Assembly (NCBI GenBank): GCA_964019055.1
Contig: OZ025215.1
Coordinates: 9,825,708-9,889,707 of the forward strand
Direction of reading: 5' to 3'
DNA: 64,000 nt
DNA from: Anthopleura xanthogrammica
Taxonomy: Eukaryota > Cnidaria > Anthozoa > Actiniaria > Actiniidae
Shown here: positions 23,837 to 38,761 of the stretch, in pieces
Position numbering within the stretch: position 1 is the first letter of the stretch
Layout: each line of letters starts with the position of its first letter
The notes under the pieces: model-generated
Told to the model about the DNA's origin: nothing
Seen by the model: only the letters and a program-made list of their open reading frames with translations
The model's database searches: none
Position numbers and translations under genes: made by a program

Positions 23837-23900
23837 CTATTCTAACTGCTGTTAGATTGCTTTAGTAATAATGTCGATACATAAAACTTTAATTCTCCGT

Positions 23901-26900
23901 CTATTTTCGCGAAAACAAAATTCCAAAGGTCGTAGCCAGAAATAAGATTGTGAACGCAACCAAGAAAAACCTGTCCAAACAATGCGAGATATCCATCCAG
24001 TTTTCACGCCACATCTCTTTATCCTCTTCGTTCCTCTCTTCATTCTGCTTTTCTACGCTTCCTTTTTGCGCTGAGTGATTCTTGTTAGCTTCCTTCGATT
24101 CCACGTTGATGGCTGAACGCACAGAAGGGGTTCTTTCCTCGACTTTGTTTGGTTTTATGAGACGCATAAGGAGCTTCGGCGGCTTTGTTCTCGAATGATG
24201 GCACTTTATGGACACCGCGGTAGCAGCTAAAGCCAGTGCAATCTCGCCCATCAAGCACATGTAGTACAACCCTAGTCTTGGTACATAATCCGAAGTCTCG
24301 GGCAGTTTATCAGATATGATCAACAGATACACACTCAACGCTAGAAGTACAGTGATGCTAAGTCCAATCCTTTCGCCGCAGTCAGGTGGAAGGTAGAAGC
24401 CTATCAACGAAAGGAACGCTACTATAATACATGGAACTACCAGGTTGAGAATGTGGTAGTTGGGCTTCCTGTCCATTGTGAATGTGTACGTTACGTCAGA
24501 GAATGGATAAGGACAACACGCGTACGTCATTTGGCGATTTTTGATTGACACGTCTCTCAAGCTCCAGTCACCATTAGAGACGAACTTTTCTGGAAAAATA
24601 ATGTTTCAAAATTATAAATAAAATAGATGCGCCACCGTAATAGCTTCAATGATGATTATAGATATAGTGGTTATTATTGAAAACGTACAGTAATGTGTTA
24701 CAGCACGTACATAGTACGGCATGCCGTGACATTGAAATACCTTCCAGAGGTTGTTTCAGGGTTCGATCTGTGAGTTAGCCATGCCCTGACTTTGATCACC
24801 CCAGAGGTTGTTTCAGGGTTCGATCTGTGAGTTAGCCATGCCCTGACTTAGATCAGCCCAGAGGTTGTCTCAGGGTTCAATCTGTGAGTTAGCCGTGCCC
24901 TGACTTTGATCACCCCAGAGGTTGTTTCAGGGTTCGATCTGTGAGTTAGCCGAGCCCTGACTTTGATCACCCCAGAGGTTGTTTCAGCATTTGATTTGTG
25001 AGTTAGCCATGCCCTGACTTTGATCACCCCAGAGGTTGTTTTAGCATTTGATTTGTGAGTTAGCCATGCCCTGACTTTGATCACCCCAGAGGTTGTTTCA
25101 GCATTTGATTTGTGAGTTAGCCATGCCCTGACTTTGATCACCCCAGAGGTTGTTTCAGGGTTCTATCTGTGAGTTAGCCGTGCCCTGACTTTGATCACCC
25201 CAGAGGTTGTTTCAGCATTTGATTTGTGAACCGGAGGTAGCCGTGCGATTTAGATCGACCCAGAGCGAGTTGTTTCAGAGTATCGATAAAATCTGCAGTT
25301 CTATCCCGCCACCCATTTATATGAAGTCGTTACCAGCTTGTTTGTGTGACTGATGCAGCTGTTGCATTCGTATCAATCTACTATCGTACGTCCATGACCC
25401 GAACGTCATCTCACACGCCTGGGTATCGAATGGAAAATTGGTAATATCCATGCTACATGAACTCTTGAAGGTAGTTGGTGCCATCCAGGTACAGGTTCCT
25501 TTACTGTCCAACATGACATATGTCTTGAACTTCTCTAGAAATCCTGCCTGAGAAACATCTTCATCGCCACTAAAATAAGGAAAAGTAGAATATGTTACAA
25601 ACTGACGCACATCTCGCTTTCAAACTGAGTGAGAATCAAGCGCAGGGGCGTGGCCAGGATTTTGCCATGGGGGGGGGGGGGGGGGGGCAAAACCCGTTTT
25701 CAGGACATGAGAACAAAAAAACTGCCAACCACTGAGGTTTCGGGTTCAATTCCTGGACTTGGCATTGTATATGAGTGGAGTTTCTGCTCCCTTGATTCGA
25801 GAGTTTTTCTCCGGTTTGTCTGGTTTTCTTCACTTCTCAAAACCTAACACGTTAAATTCCAATTGCAATTCGAAATGTGAGACGAGCGGCTGTATTCCTT
25901 GACTTAGTACATAAGCCCAAAAATAAGGTAGCTCTTACCAACACTGTTTTTGTTGGTTGCCTAGTTATATACTCACTTGTCATAGAGTACAGTATCAGGG
26001 ACCCACATCGTTTCTGGTTTGATGTGTAGAGTGTGGATACCACCGTAGTCGCTCTCGTTCCACGATAGAAAGGGATTATTCCAACTCTGTTTTAGAATAA
26101 AAATATATTACACATCCATAGTTAGTATTTTTGGGATGTTTATTTTGCGACATCATCCATCATGGCAGCCGCAATTAGAAATGAATCTTTTTTTATAGCA
26201 TTAACGACTGATACATGGCGGCCATTTTGGAGGACATCGACAATGAAGTTAATGATTGAGGCTAATGAATGTATAGAAGCTTTGCATCATCACGTGATGG
26301 CAGCCATGACAGGAGGCGCAACAATAGTCTTTTCCTCTGGGAAACTGAATTCTTTCTCATGTAAATCAGATTAGACCAGATTCAATTGTTCCTGCCTCCT
26401 GTCATGGCTCCCATCACGTGATGGTGCCTCTATTCGTGTTAGCGATTTGGTGAAATACTCCACCAATATGGCTGCGATGACGTAACCTGCAAACAAAGAA
26501 TATAAACCCCTTGCAGCACTTCAGAATGAAGCTCAATTTGGAGCCGGGAGAAAATAATAGGTTTCCAATTCTCAGGAGATTGGAATTCTTTTGTTTTGTC
26601 CTCCAAACTAAGCTGTTTTGACGTCAGGTGAAAGGGGTCCGCTATACTACCAGGCAAAGAGAATGTTGTCTGTTATACCGAAAACGATGAAAAGGATAGT
26701 GTTACCTGAACAATCCATACGTCGACAACTAGTAGCTGATTTTTGGTGTTCTGAAAAAATAAAGAAGTTTAGTTGAAGTCTTACGATTTCAGCCAATTTG
26801 CTGATATCTTACCAGTTCAACCAGTTTGCTGAACATGACACGTTGATTTGCTAATCACAATATGACATATCTCACCAGTTCAACCGGTTTGATAAACGTG

Positions 26901-29357
26901 ACACGTTGATTGGCTAATGATAATATGACATATCTTACCAGTTCAACCAGTTTGCTGAGCCTGAGCCCAAAAGACACGTTGAGTGGTTTGTTATGATCTT
27001 TCACCGGGCGAACTGTCTTGTCATAGTTAGAATCCAACAGTTTGTCTCGTAGCTTCTTTTCAAAGGTCCCTCGTGTGGCACACACATGACTAGCTGTTTT
27101 GATATAGAATAAGCCATCGTTATTCTTTATTTTTTTCTTGAATCTCGGTTAGTATTTCTCAGGAGCTCATGTAAAGTTTAGGGAGAGGTAGGTGGGACTA
27201 TAGACCCCTTGCAGCACGTTGGAATGCAGCTCAATTTCACATTCCACATGCCTTTGTAGCTTTGTGTTTTCCGACAGTGCTATGGAAACATTTTGATTGA
27301 CGTCCACCAAAAACCAACTTTTCGCGACAGAAAAATTCGCAAGAATGCGCGGTGTCTGAGAATGGCTGTAATACACGCATCAAGAGTTCCGCGCTGCTGC
27401 TCAATGCGCATGCTCAGGGGATTAAAAAGTGGGATAAAATTTGTAAAATATGCTATATTTTAGTTGTATCTTTCTTGTCAAGTACAATTTTCACTAAATA
27501 TCCAAGATCGCGTACCGTTAAGCGAATCCTGAATCAAATATACCGAAAAATTGCATATTATACGAAATATCCCACTTTTTAATCCCCTGAGCATGCGCAT
27601 TGAGCAGCAGCGCGGAACTCTTGATGCGTCTATGGAGCCTAGGGGGTACGCTTGAAACGTTTTGACTGTAATTACATAAAGAAATTGTAATCTACTCATA
27701 AGTTAATGAAAATAATCCCACAAACCTTAACCTTAACAAATTACCCCTTCGATTTCCCCTTAAACACAAGATTTTATGATACTCAAGTTAAAGGATGATG
27801 TTTGCTCCGATACCGCAAGCCTTATCAGCCAACATTGGGAATTAACGAGCTTCTGTTGAACATATTTCGCTTTCCCACGTCCCGACAGCTTATAATTATC
27901 AATTCTAAAGATAAAAGCTTTATTTATGTGTCAAAACATCTAGCTGAGGGTAAACCCTCTACTAATAGGGGACACTTACATTACAATGTTAAAATCAAAA
28001 TCATAAAATCCATATTAGTTAAATATTAAATTAATTCTTAATTCTAAAATATAATTTTTTTCGATATGATAATGTTATACGATATAACTTTAAGCAATAA
28101 AATCCTTATCTAAATTAACTTATAAAATTGAAATTCAAAAAAATTCAAATAAGAAATATAAAATTGAATAAGATAAAATATAATAAAATAAAATAATCAC
28201 CCTTCGATTATTACACAAAAAACATCCTAAATTTCCTAAGAGTCTAGATCTAATATATAGATTTAGGCACTGCCTAAAAGCGGAGCTCCCATAACTAGTA
28301 TATATAGTGCTAAAAACGTGACAATGAGGGTTTATCAGGTCTTGCGTGACATTTTAAATTTTAATCCAACAAAAAAGAAAATATGATATTTGAAAAGAGC
28401 ATACCAGAATTAGTAAAATTGGAAAGTTTGAAGTGGTTTTATTGAGTAGCGCCGACGATATGGGCGACCGAAGTTGGCTGCTTTTACAAAGAAATATATG
28501 GGAAATATGTGGGGAGGCAACAGCTTGCCTCCCCAAATTTTCCAACTCAACGTGAAGCGAAATAGGTATCAATTAAATGAAGCCTGTACTAATAAGAAAT
28601 TATTAAAATAATTATTTCTTGGCTGAAATATTTAATCTTTCTTACTCAGTTTGAGCATAATTAATAGTAGGGGAATCCATTCTCCTCTATTAACTATGGT
28701 TTGAGAGCGATATATGCGAATGAAGCTATGTTCCCACTAGCATCGATCTATTATTCATTTAATCTGTATCTTCTTTTTGAACCTCGATTATTTTGATGAA
28801 ATTAAAAATAGACACATGGACTGCTTATAATTACAGTTCATATTGAACAACTGGTATTGATTTCTTTTGAACTTTAATTTTCATTTGAATAAAAATCATG
28901 TAGTAGTATTGGGCTCACGTTCTTGCCTGAGATATTCGAAATTCTTTTGTCAAACTTCTCAAAAACCTTCCTTAAAACATTTTTGTAAAATCGGTTTGAA
29001 GGGTTTTTTCACCTTTTTTAATGACTGAAATATATAATTATATGTCGTGGTTAGATACGCTTGAGTTTACTCAAAATGACCAACATTGCATAGCGTGATT
29101 ATTCAAGAATTACAGTTACAAGGCTCAGTATAACACGAAAATAAGTTAAACAAAATGTCGAAACTTTATCTGAATTGTTTTTAGGAAAAAGATGCGAAAA
29201 ATAGAGCTCAAATAAAAAGTGTTTTTCAGAAATTGCTTTCATAAGTGTTAGAAAATCTATTGAGCTATTCACTAATGTTCTTACATGATTCCACAGAAAA
29301 ACATGACTTACCTTGAAATAATACTGTTAGTAAACAGAGGCAAAAAACCCACTTCAT
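23901..29357 (-). CDS. Nicotinic acetylcholine receptor, alpha-type subunit
   Basis: Ligand-gated channel subunit of the Cys-loop family. Exons in coding order: 29312-29357 (signal peptide), 26939-27093, 26706-26750, 25977-26086, 25334-25569, 23901-24589, giving 426 residues. The 45-nt and 110-nt exons match the classic nAChR exon pattern. Visible: TVRPVKDHNKPLNVSFGL, loop D VWIVQSWNNPFLSW, loop A MWVPDTVLYD, Cys-loop C157..C171 (13 between, DITNFPFDTQA), loop B Trp178, and vicinal C222-C223 in YACCPYPF, the mark of an alpha subunit. M1 about 244-264; M2 about 270-292 with Glu at the inner mouth (CGERIGLSITVLLALSVYLL), predicting cation selectivity; M3 and M4 present with a basic/acidic loop of roughly 80 residues between. 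A 63-bp repeat triplicates the exon 2 donor. The agonist cannot be read from sequence. Confidence 0.95.
24740..25300 (+). repeat. SINE-tail minisatellite in nAChR intron 5, about nine units
   Basis: Nine tandem units of about 57 bp (GTGAGTTAGCCATGCCCTGACTTTGATCACCCCAGAGGTTGTTTCAG) ending in the family terminus TATCGATAAAATC. The array fills most of the 744-bp intron. Confidence 0.9.
25629..25870 (+). repeat. G-run repeat plus SINE head in nAChR intron 4
   Basis: GGGGCGTGGCCAGGATTTT followed by a run of about 17 G, then a SINE head and body without tail: TTTCGGGTTCAATTCCTGGA (B-box), GAGTGGAGTTTCTGCTCCCT, TTTTCTCCGG, AAAACCTAACACGTTAAATT. Confidence 0.65.
26285..26426. mobile_element. Inverted-repeat element in nAChR intron 3
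   Basis: CATCACGTGATGGCAGCCAT GACAGGAGGC at the left is matched by the complement near 26393-26424. The arms contain the palindrome ATCACGTGAT. Confidence 0.65.
26501..26645. mobile_element. TATAGACCCCTTGCA-family MITE, copy 2
   Basis: TATAAACCCCTTGCAGC at the left and GAAAGGGGTCC at the right; inner GAAGCTCAATTTGGAG and CCAATTCTCAGGAGATTGGA as in the other copies. nAChR intron 3. Confidence 0.75.
26811..26999. repeat. 63-bp tandem triplication of the nAChR exon 2 donor
   Basis: ACCAGTTCAACC recurs at 26811, 26874 and 26937, exactly 63 bp apart. On the minus strand each copy carries GTTGAACTG followed by a GT donor (GTAAGATATGTCAT type). The copy at 26937 is the conserved exon 2 end; the other two lie in the intron. 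Confidence 0.85.
27199..27236. mobile_element. TATAGACCCCTTGCA-family fragment
   Basis: Left end only: TATAGACCCCTTGCAGCACG then GAATGCAGCTCAATT. The right terminus is not found. Confidence 0.55.
27374..27630. mobile_element. Inverted-repeat MITE in nAChR intron 1
   Basis: Arms of about 60 bp: ACGCATCAAGAGTTCCGCGC..CTCAATGCGCATGCTCAGGG..TTAAAAAGTGGGATA and the reverse complement at the other end. Confidence 0.8.
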
Positions 29358-30557
29358 AATGAACAGTGCTAGCATACGCCGGTTCACGTTTCAGAACTGG
29401 AATGTTGTTACAGAGAACTGTTTACCGAGTTTCTGTCTTGTTTAAGGCGTAGCAAATGTTAGCTACACTCAGTAGACACGTACTAGTATCTTATGGTGTG
29501 GTAGTTGACGTGCGTTGTATGATTGCAATGACAATAATAACCACGTCATGCTGTCTTGCTAAGATATATCTGTATGCATCGCTGACCCCTGATCATCCAA
29601 CTGAAGATTAATAGATAGATTAGATAGGCATACTCATACCATAGCCATTAGTAGGTAGGGGTTCAAGAATATTTTCAACGACTTTTTGCCAGACCATTTC
29701 TTTATTTTATCATTTCTGATACAAGTCGAAAATGTGAGATTTTTTTTTTTTTGTTCCATGCATGTCCGGGTAGAAGTAAAGATGAAAACCTCTGTGCGAC
29801 TAAAAACTAAAAAACTAAACTCAAAGCAAGGTTAGCTGAGTTAGGCTGATGCCGTCACCACGCCAAGCTCTGGCACTTTGGCTACTGCACTCTAACAAAC
29901 AAAAATCTATTGGAGAAGTCAACAACTTTGCTGAAGTTTCTTTATCTCATGAAAGATTAGACAAAGTATAACAATAAGACCTCAACTCGGAAATGATAAA
30001 GAAAATATCTACAATAAACCACCATGTACGATCACATAATGATTTCTGATTGGCTAATAAGAGAAAAACATGTGTCCATGACAACAACTAACAGGAAGTG
30101 ACGTCCAAGATAGACGACACTTGATCATGTCACGATGACGTCATTCTTTAGATCTTTAGTGTTACGTCATTAATCTAAATAGTTAAATTCAAAGAATATA
30201 TAGAAATAGCTGTTATTACGGATGCATGCAAATGAGAATCATAAAAGTGAGGCTATTGGGTCAATACAATGCTCGTTGATCCCTCCCTCCCTCTCTTCCT
30301 TAAACAATGACTGACTTATCATGGGTTAATGAATACTCCCGTTTCGAGTTCTCTTTTACGCTGTGTTAGCCTCAAAACCGTGTAATATATTCTTTTATTC
30401 AGTAACAGCCCGTGGCAATTCAAGAGATCTGTGTGTAAAGAAGACAATAAAAATACTTTGAAATTTCACGAGTTTTATCTAAATTTCTGCATAATTTACG
30501 CACAATTGAGGCTAACACAGCGTAAAAGAGAACTCGAAACTGGAGTATTATAGCTTT
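29358..30557. other. nAChR 5' flank / L2 3' flank
   Basis: Holds the presumed receptor promoter and 5' UTR just above 29357, the second copy of the repeat seen at about 21030-21150 (near 30200-30275), and a MITE at 30332-30550. No coding feature. Confidence 0.5.
30332..30550. mobile_element. AATACTCCCGTTTCGAG-family MITE, copy 1
   Basis: The left arm AATACTCCCGTTTCGAGTTC TCTTTTACGCTGTGTTAGCC is repeated inverted at the right. A second copy at 37269-37486 carries the same interior in the opposite orientation. This copy ends 7 bp from the L2 stop codon and may supply L2 3' UTR sequence. Confidence 0.85.
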
Positions 30558-35936
<5,379 letters not shown>

Positions 35937-36326
35937 CTTTCTTGTGAGTCGTACTGCTCCGACTGAAGCGCAAGTTCTTTTTTAAGGCTCAATAAACTTA
36001 TTATATATTGCCAATTGTTTTCGTTATTCTTGAAACTCTTTTAATAATTCAGAAGTGATAACAAATGGGAAGAAAATATCTCTATGATATTTACGTAGAA
36101 GCTTCTAGAAATAATGTTGCCGACACTTCCGACACATGAGGCATATAGTACGACATGCTTTCAACATGTAATGAGTGGTTTGTTTTGCATGGCAACGATT
36201 ATAAGAAATGTTTGAGTTTATTTTTCCTACACGCAAGGATAATGAATGTTACTGTGTGGTACTCGGTGTAGCCAGTATAGTTTGTTTGAGGGAGAAAGAA
36301 GAACTCTCAGTTCAAGAACATCTTCC

Positions 36327-36380
36327 TTCCTTCCTTCCTTCCTTCCTTCCTTCCTTCCTTCCTTCCTTCCTTCCTTCCTT
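36327..36380. repeat. (CCTT)n microsatellite
   Basis: About thirteen TTCC units within a longer pyrimidine-rich stretch. Confidence 0.95.
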
Positions 36381-37114
36381 TTTTTCTGTTTCTTTTTCTT
36401 CTTCATTTCTTCTTCTTTTTCAGTTTCTTTCGGCTTTCTTTGCCTCGTTTTTTCTTTCAAAATTGCTACTAATGTATTCTATTGTCTAAAATTATAAATT
36501 AATATTGCGCACATACTATAAAATAGGTCAAAAATGAAATTTGAAACTAGTATCTTTGCAATGTGATTGATTCTTATAGCTTACTGCTAACCTTCTAATT
36601 TTGGGATACATTTATTAGTTGTACAACGAATTCGGGTTTGAAACGAAGTTTTTAGCTTCAGTCGGTAGTGAACCATTGAACTCTTTGAACACGGCATAGA
36701 AAGTGAACCACATGACTTTCAGTTCGTCATCAATTAAAAAATTCTGTCAACGATTCCTATTCTTATGTGCCTTCCTAACATATTTTATTTTGTTATTAAG
36801 AAATTTCAAAGTCACCAGTCTGAATTAATCTAATTCTTTCCAAGAAAATCCTATGCGTTTTACTTGAAGTTTTAAATTTCATTTTCAATTTGTTTTGCGA
36901 ACTTTTCTTTCTCTCCATGCTACTTGTTTTAGAATACAGTAAACAAAAAAGCTCAATAATAGGGAAGTTAATGGCCAATGCATTTTTAATGTCCTTGAAA
37001 GTTTATTATTAAAGTTGAGTCCACGAAGTCAGTGTTTTCATAGTAATGATTTTTTTTTGTTAGAACACTTTAATTTAAAACTTTTTTTTTAAAAATCAAA
37101 AAATCAAAACAAAG

Positions 37115-37528
37115 GCTCCGAGACACGGTGCAACATTGCGTGCAACATAAAAGTAAAATATAAAGATTTGAACGTCTGTTTTATTTTCTTGGTATTATTT
37201 GTATATTTCTTGTGAATTAAGCAGGGGAAACGAGATTTTCTCTGTTTTGGCTGCTGAAATAATACTGTAATACTCCCGTTTCGAGTTCTCTTTTACGCTG
37301 TGTTAGCCTCAATTGTGCGTAAATTATGCAGAAATTTAGATAAAACTCGTGAAATTTCAAAGTATTTTTATTGTCTTCTTTACACACAGATCTCTTGAAT
37401 TTCCACGGGCTGTTACTGAATAAAAGAATATATTACACGGTTTTGAGGCTAACACAGCGTAAAAGAGAACTCGAAACGGGAGTATTATAATCTTACAAGG
37501 AATGTTGCACCGTGTATCTCAGCCTTTA
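37115..37528. mobile_element. Outer MITE split by a second MITE
   Basis: Left end AAGGCTCCGAGACACGGTGC AACATT and right end AATGTTGCACCGTGTATCTC AGCCTT are complementary. The AATACTCCCGTTTCGAG element at 37269-37486 sits inside, so the outer element is older. Confidence 0.6.
37269..37486. mobile_element. AATACTCCCGTTTCGAG-family MITE, copy 2
   Basis: Same about 40-bp arms as 30332-30550 with the interior inverted relative to that copy. TA on each side is consistent with a TA target. Confidence 0.85.
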
Positions 37529-37582
37529 ACAATTCAGTGAGTGCCTGGTATTATTACAAGCGACAACAATGACAGAGCGGTT

Positions 37583-38085
37583 TTCATATGAGTGGGAAAC
37601 ATACGGCGAATTTGTAGCCGTGCTATTATATAGCCGTATCGCAGCTCATTTATATACTGTAGCTGTAACTACGCGTTGTGATTGGATGAATTACTGGAAG
37701 ACAATTATAGGAAGCCATCTCAATGTTACGGCATGTCGTACCGTGTACGTGCTGTAAGTCAGTACCGTAGGTTTCCCACTGATACGATAACCATTCTTAT
37801 ATGGGAAGCCATTTCAATGTTACGGCATGTCGTACCATGTACGTGCTGTAAGTCAGTACCGTAGGTTTCCCACTGATACGATATTAACCATTCTTATTGG
37901 AAGCCATTTCAATGTTACGGCATGTCGCACCGTGTACATGCTGTGAGTCAGTATAGTATGTTTACTTTCCCACTCATACGATATTCAGTAACCATTCTTA
38001 TATGAAGCCATTTCAATGTTACGGCATGTCGCACCGTGTGGTGCTGTATCAGTACCGTACGTTTCCCACTCATACGATAATGGTT
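37583..38085. repeat. Tandem 94-104 bp repeat within inverted ends
   Basis: Four copies (starting 37711, 37805, 37900, 38004) of GAAGCCATYTCAATGTTACG GCATGTCG..GTTTCCCACTSATACGA. The left flank ATATGAGTGGGAAACATACGG is the complement of the right edge, so the array lies inside an inverted-repeat element. Confidence 0.7.
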
Positions 38086-38761
38086 ACCCTCTAGTAGTGA
38101 AATAGTTATTCATAAGGTCATTGCAATCAGGGTTAAAAAATACTGCTAAATTTAGTGCTAAACAAAGAAAACATCCTTAAGCGAATAGTGACTAGTCTAC
38201 ACTAGTCATATCCATTTGTCTCCCATCACCTGCACCCCCGTGTATCAAACACTTATGAGCATAAAACACAGGCAGCCCAAACAAGGTTCCAGTGTATGGT
38301 TTACAAGGGAATGTAAATGTTTCTGTAGAGTAAAGCGCGTGGATTTTGAAGGGATAACACACTAAACGGCTTCAAGTCCCGCTGAAACTTCATCAGAAGA
38401 CTAGATAGGGTATAGGTTCAATGACTGCATCAGGTTTAACCGCAAATTGTTTCTAGCTCCCATACATTCTCTTACACAGCTATTTCAAGAAAGTTTCGTG
38501 AAGGTTTTGTTGTATGATAACATGGGCGGGCAAAGTGAATCCAATCAGCGAAAGGTTAGAACAATATGGAATTTTTCTCAGGCTTTGTTTGCATGTTTTT
38601 CTGGCATATTTTCTTCTGTGCTGACATGATTTACATATGAATCAATGAAACATTTCAAGCTTGGTAAGCAATATGTAACAAAACCTTCACCAACTTTTTT
38701 TTTTGAACATTCGTATACCATATACAAAGGAACCTATTTGGGTTACCTGTGGATCAAAATA

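Larger units (their letters stand above)
22055..23900. other. Intergenic region between the unrecognised gene and the nAChR 3' end
   Basis: Contains a poly-T run (about 22687-22707), a MITE (22799-22965), one SINE-tail end (22998-23036), an (AAC)n tract (23063-23135) and a 79-bp tandem repeat (23558-23836) close below the receptor stop codon. No coding feature. Confidence 0.5.
35937..38761. other. L2-L3 intergenic region
   Basis: No gene. Contains the presumed L2 promoter, a (CCTT)n tract (36327-36380), nested MITEs (37115-37528), a tandem-repeat element (37583-38085), and AT-rich unique sequence. Short open frames here have no family resemblance. Confidence 0.5.

Noticed and set aside
24848..25141. 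Repeated VRAWLTHKSNAETTSGVIK frame
   Set aside because: The 57-bp SINE-tail unit is a multiple of 3 and so gives a periodic open frame; it lies in a nAChR intron and has no independent gene signals.
36208..36497. Open frames around the CCTT tract
   Set aside because: Repeat-derived LPSF and KEGR residues; no flanking splice sites or homology.
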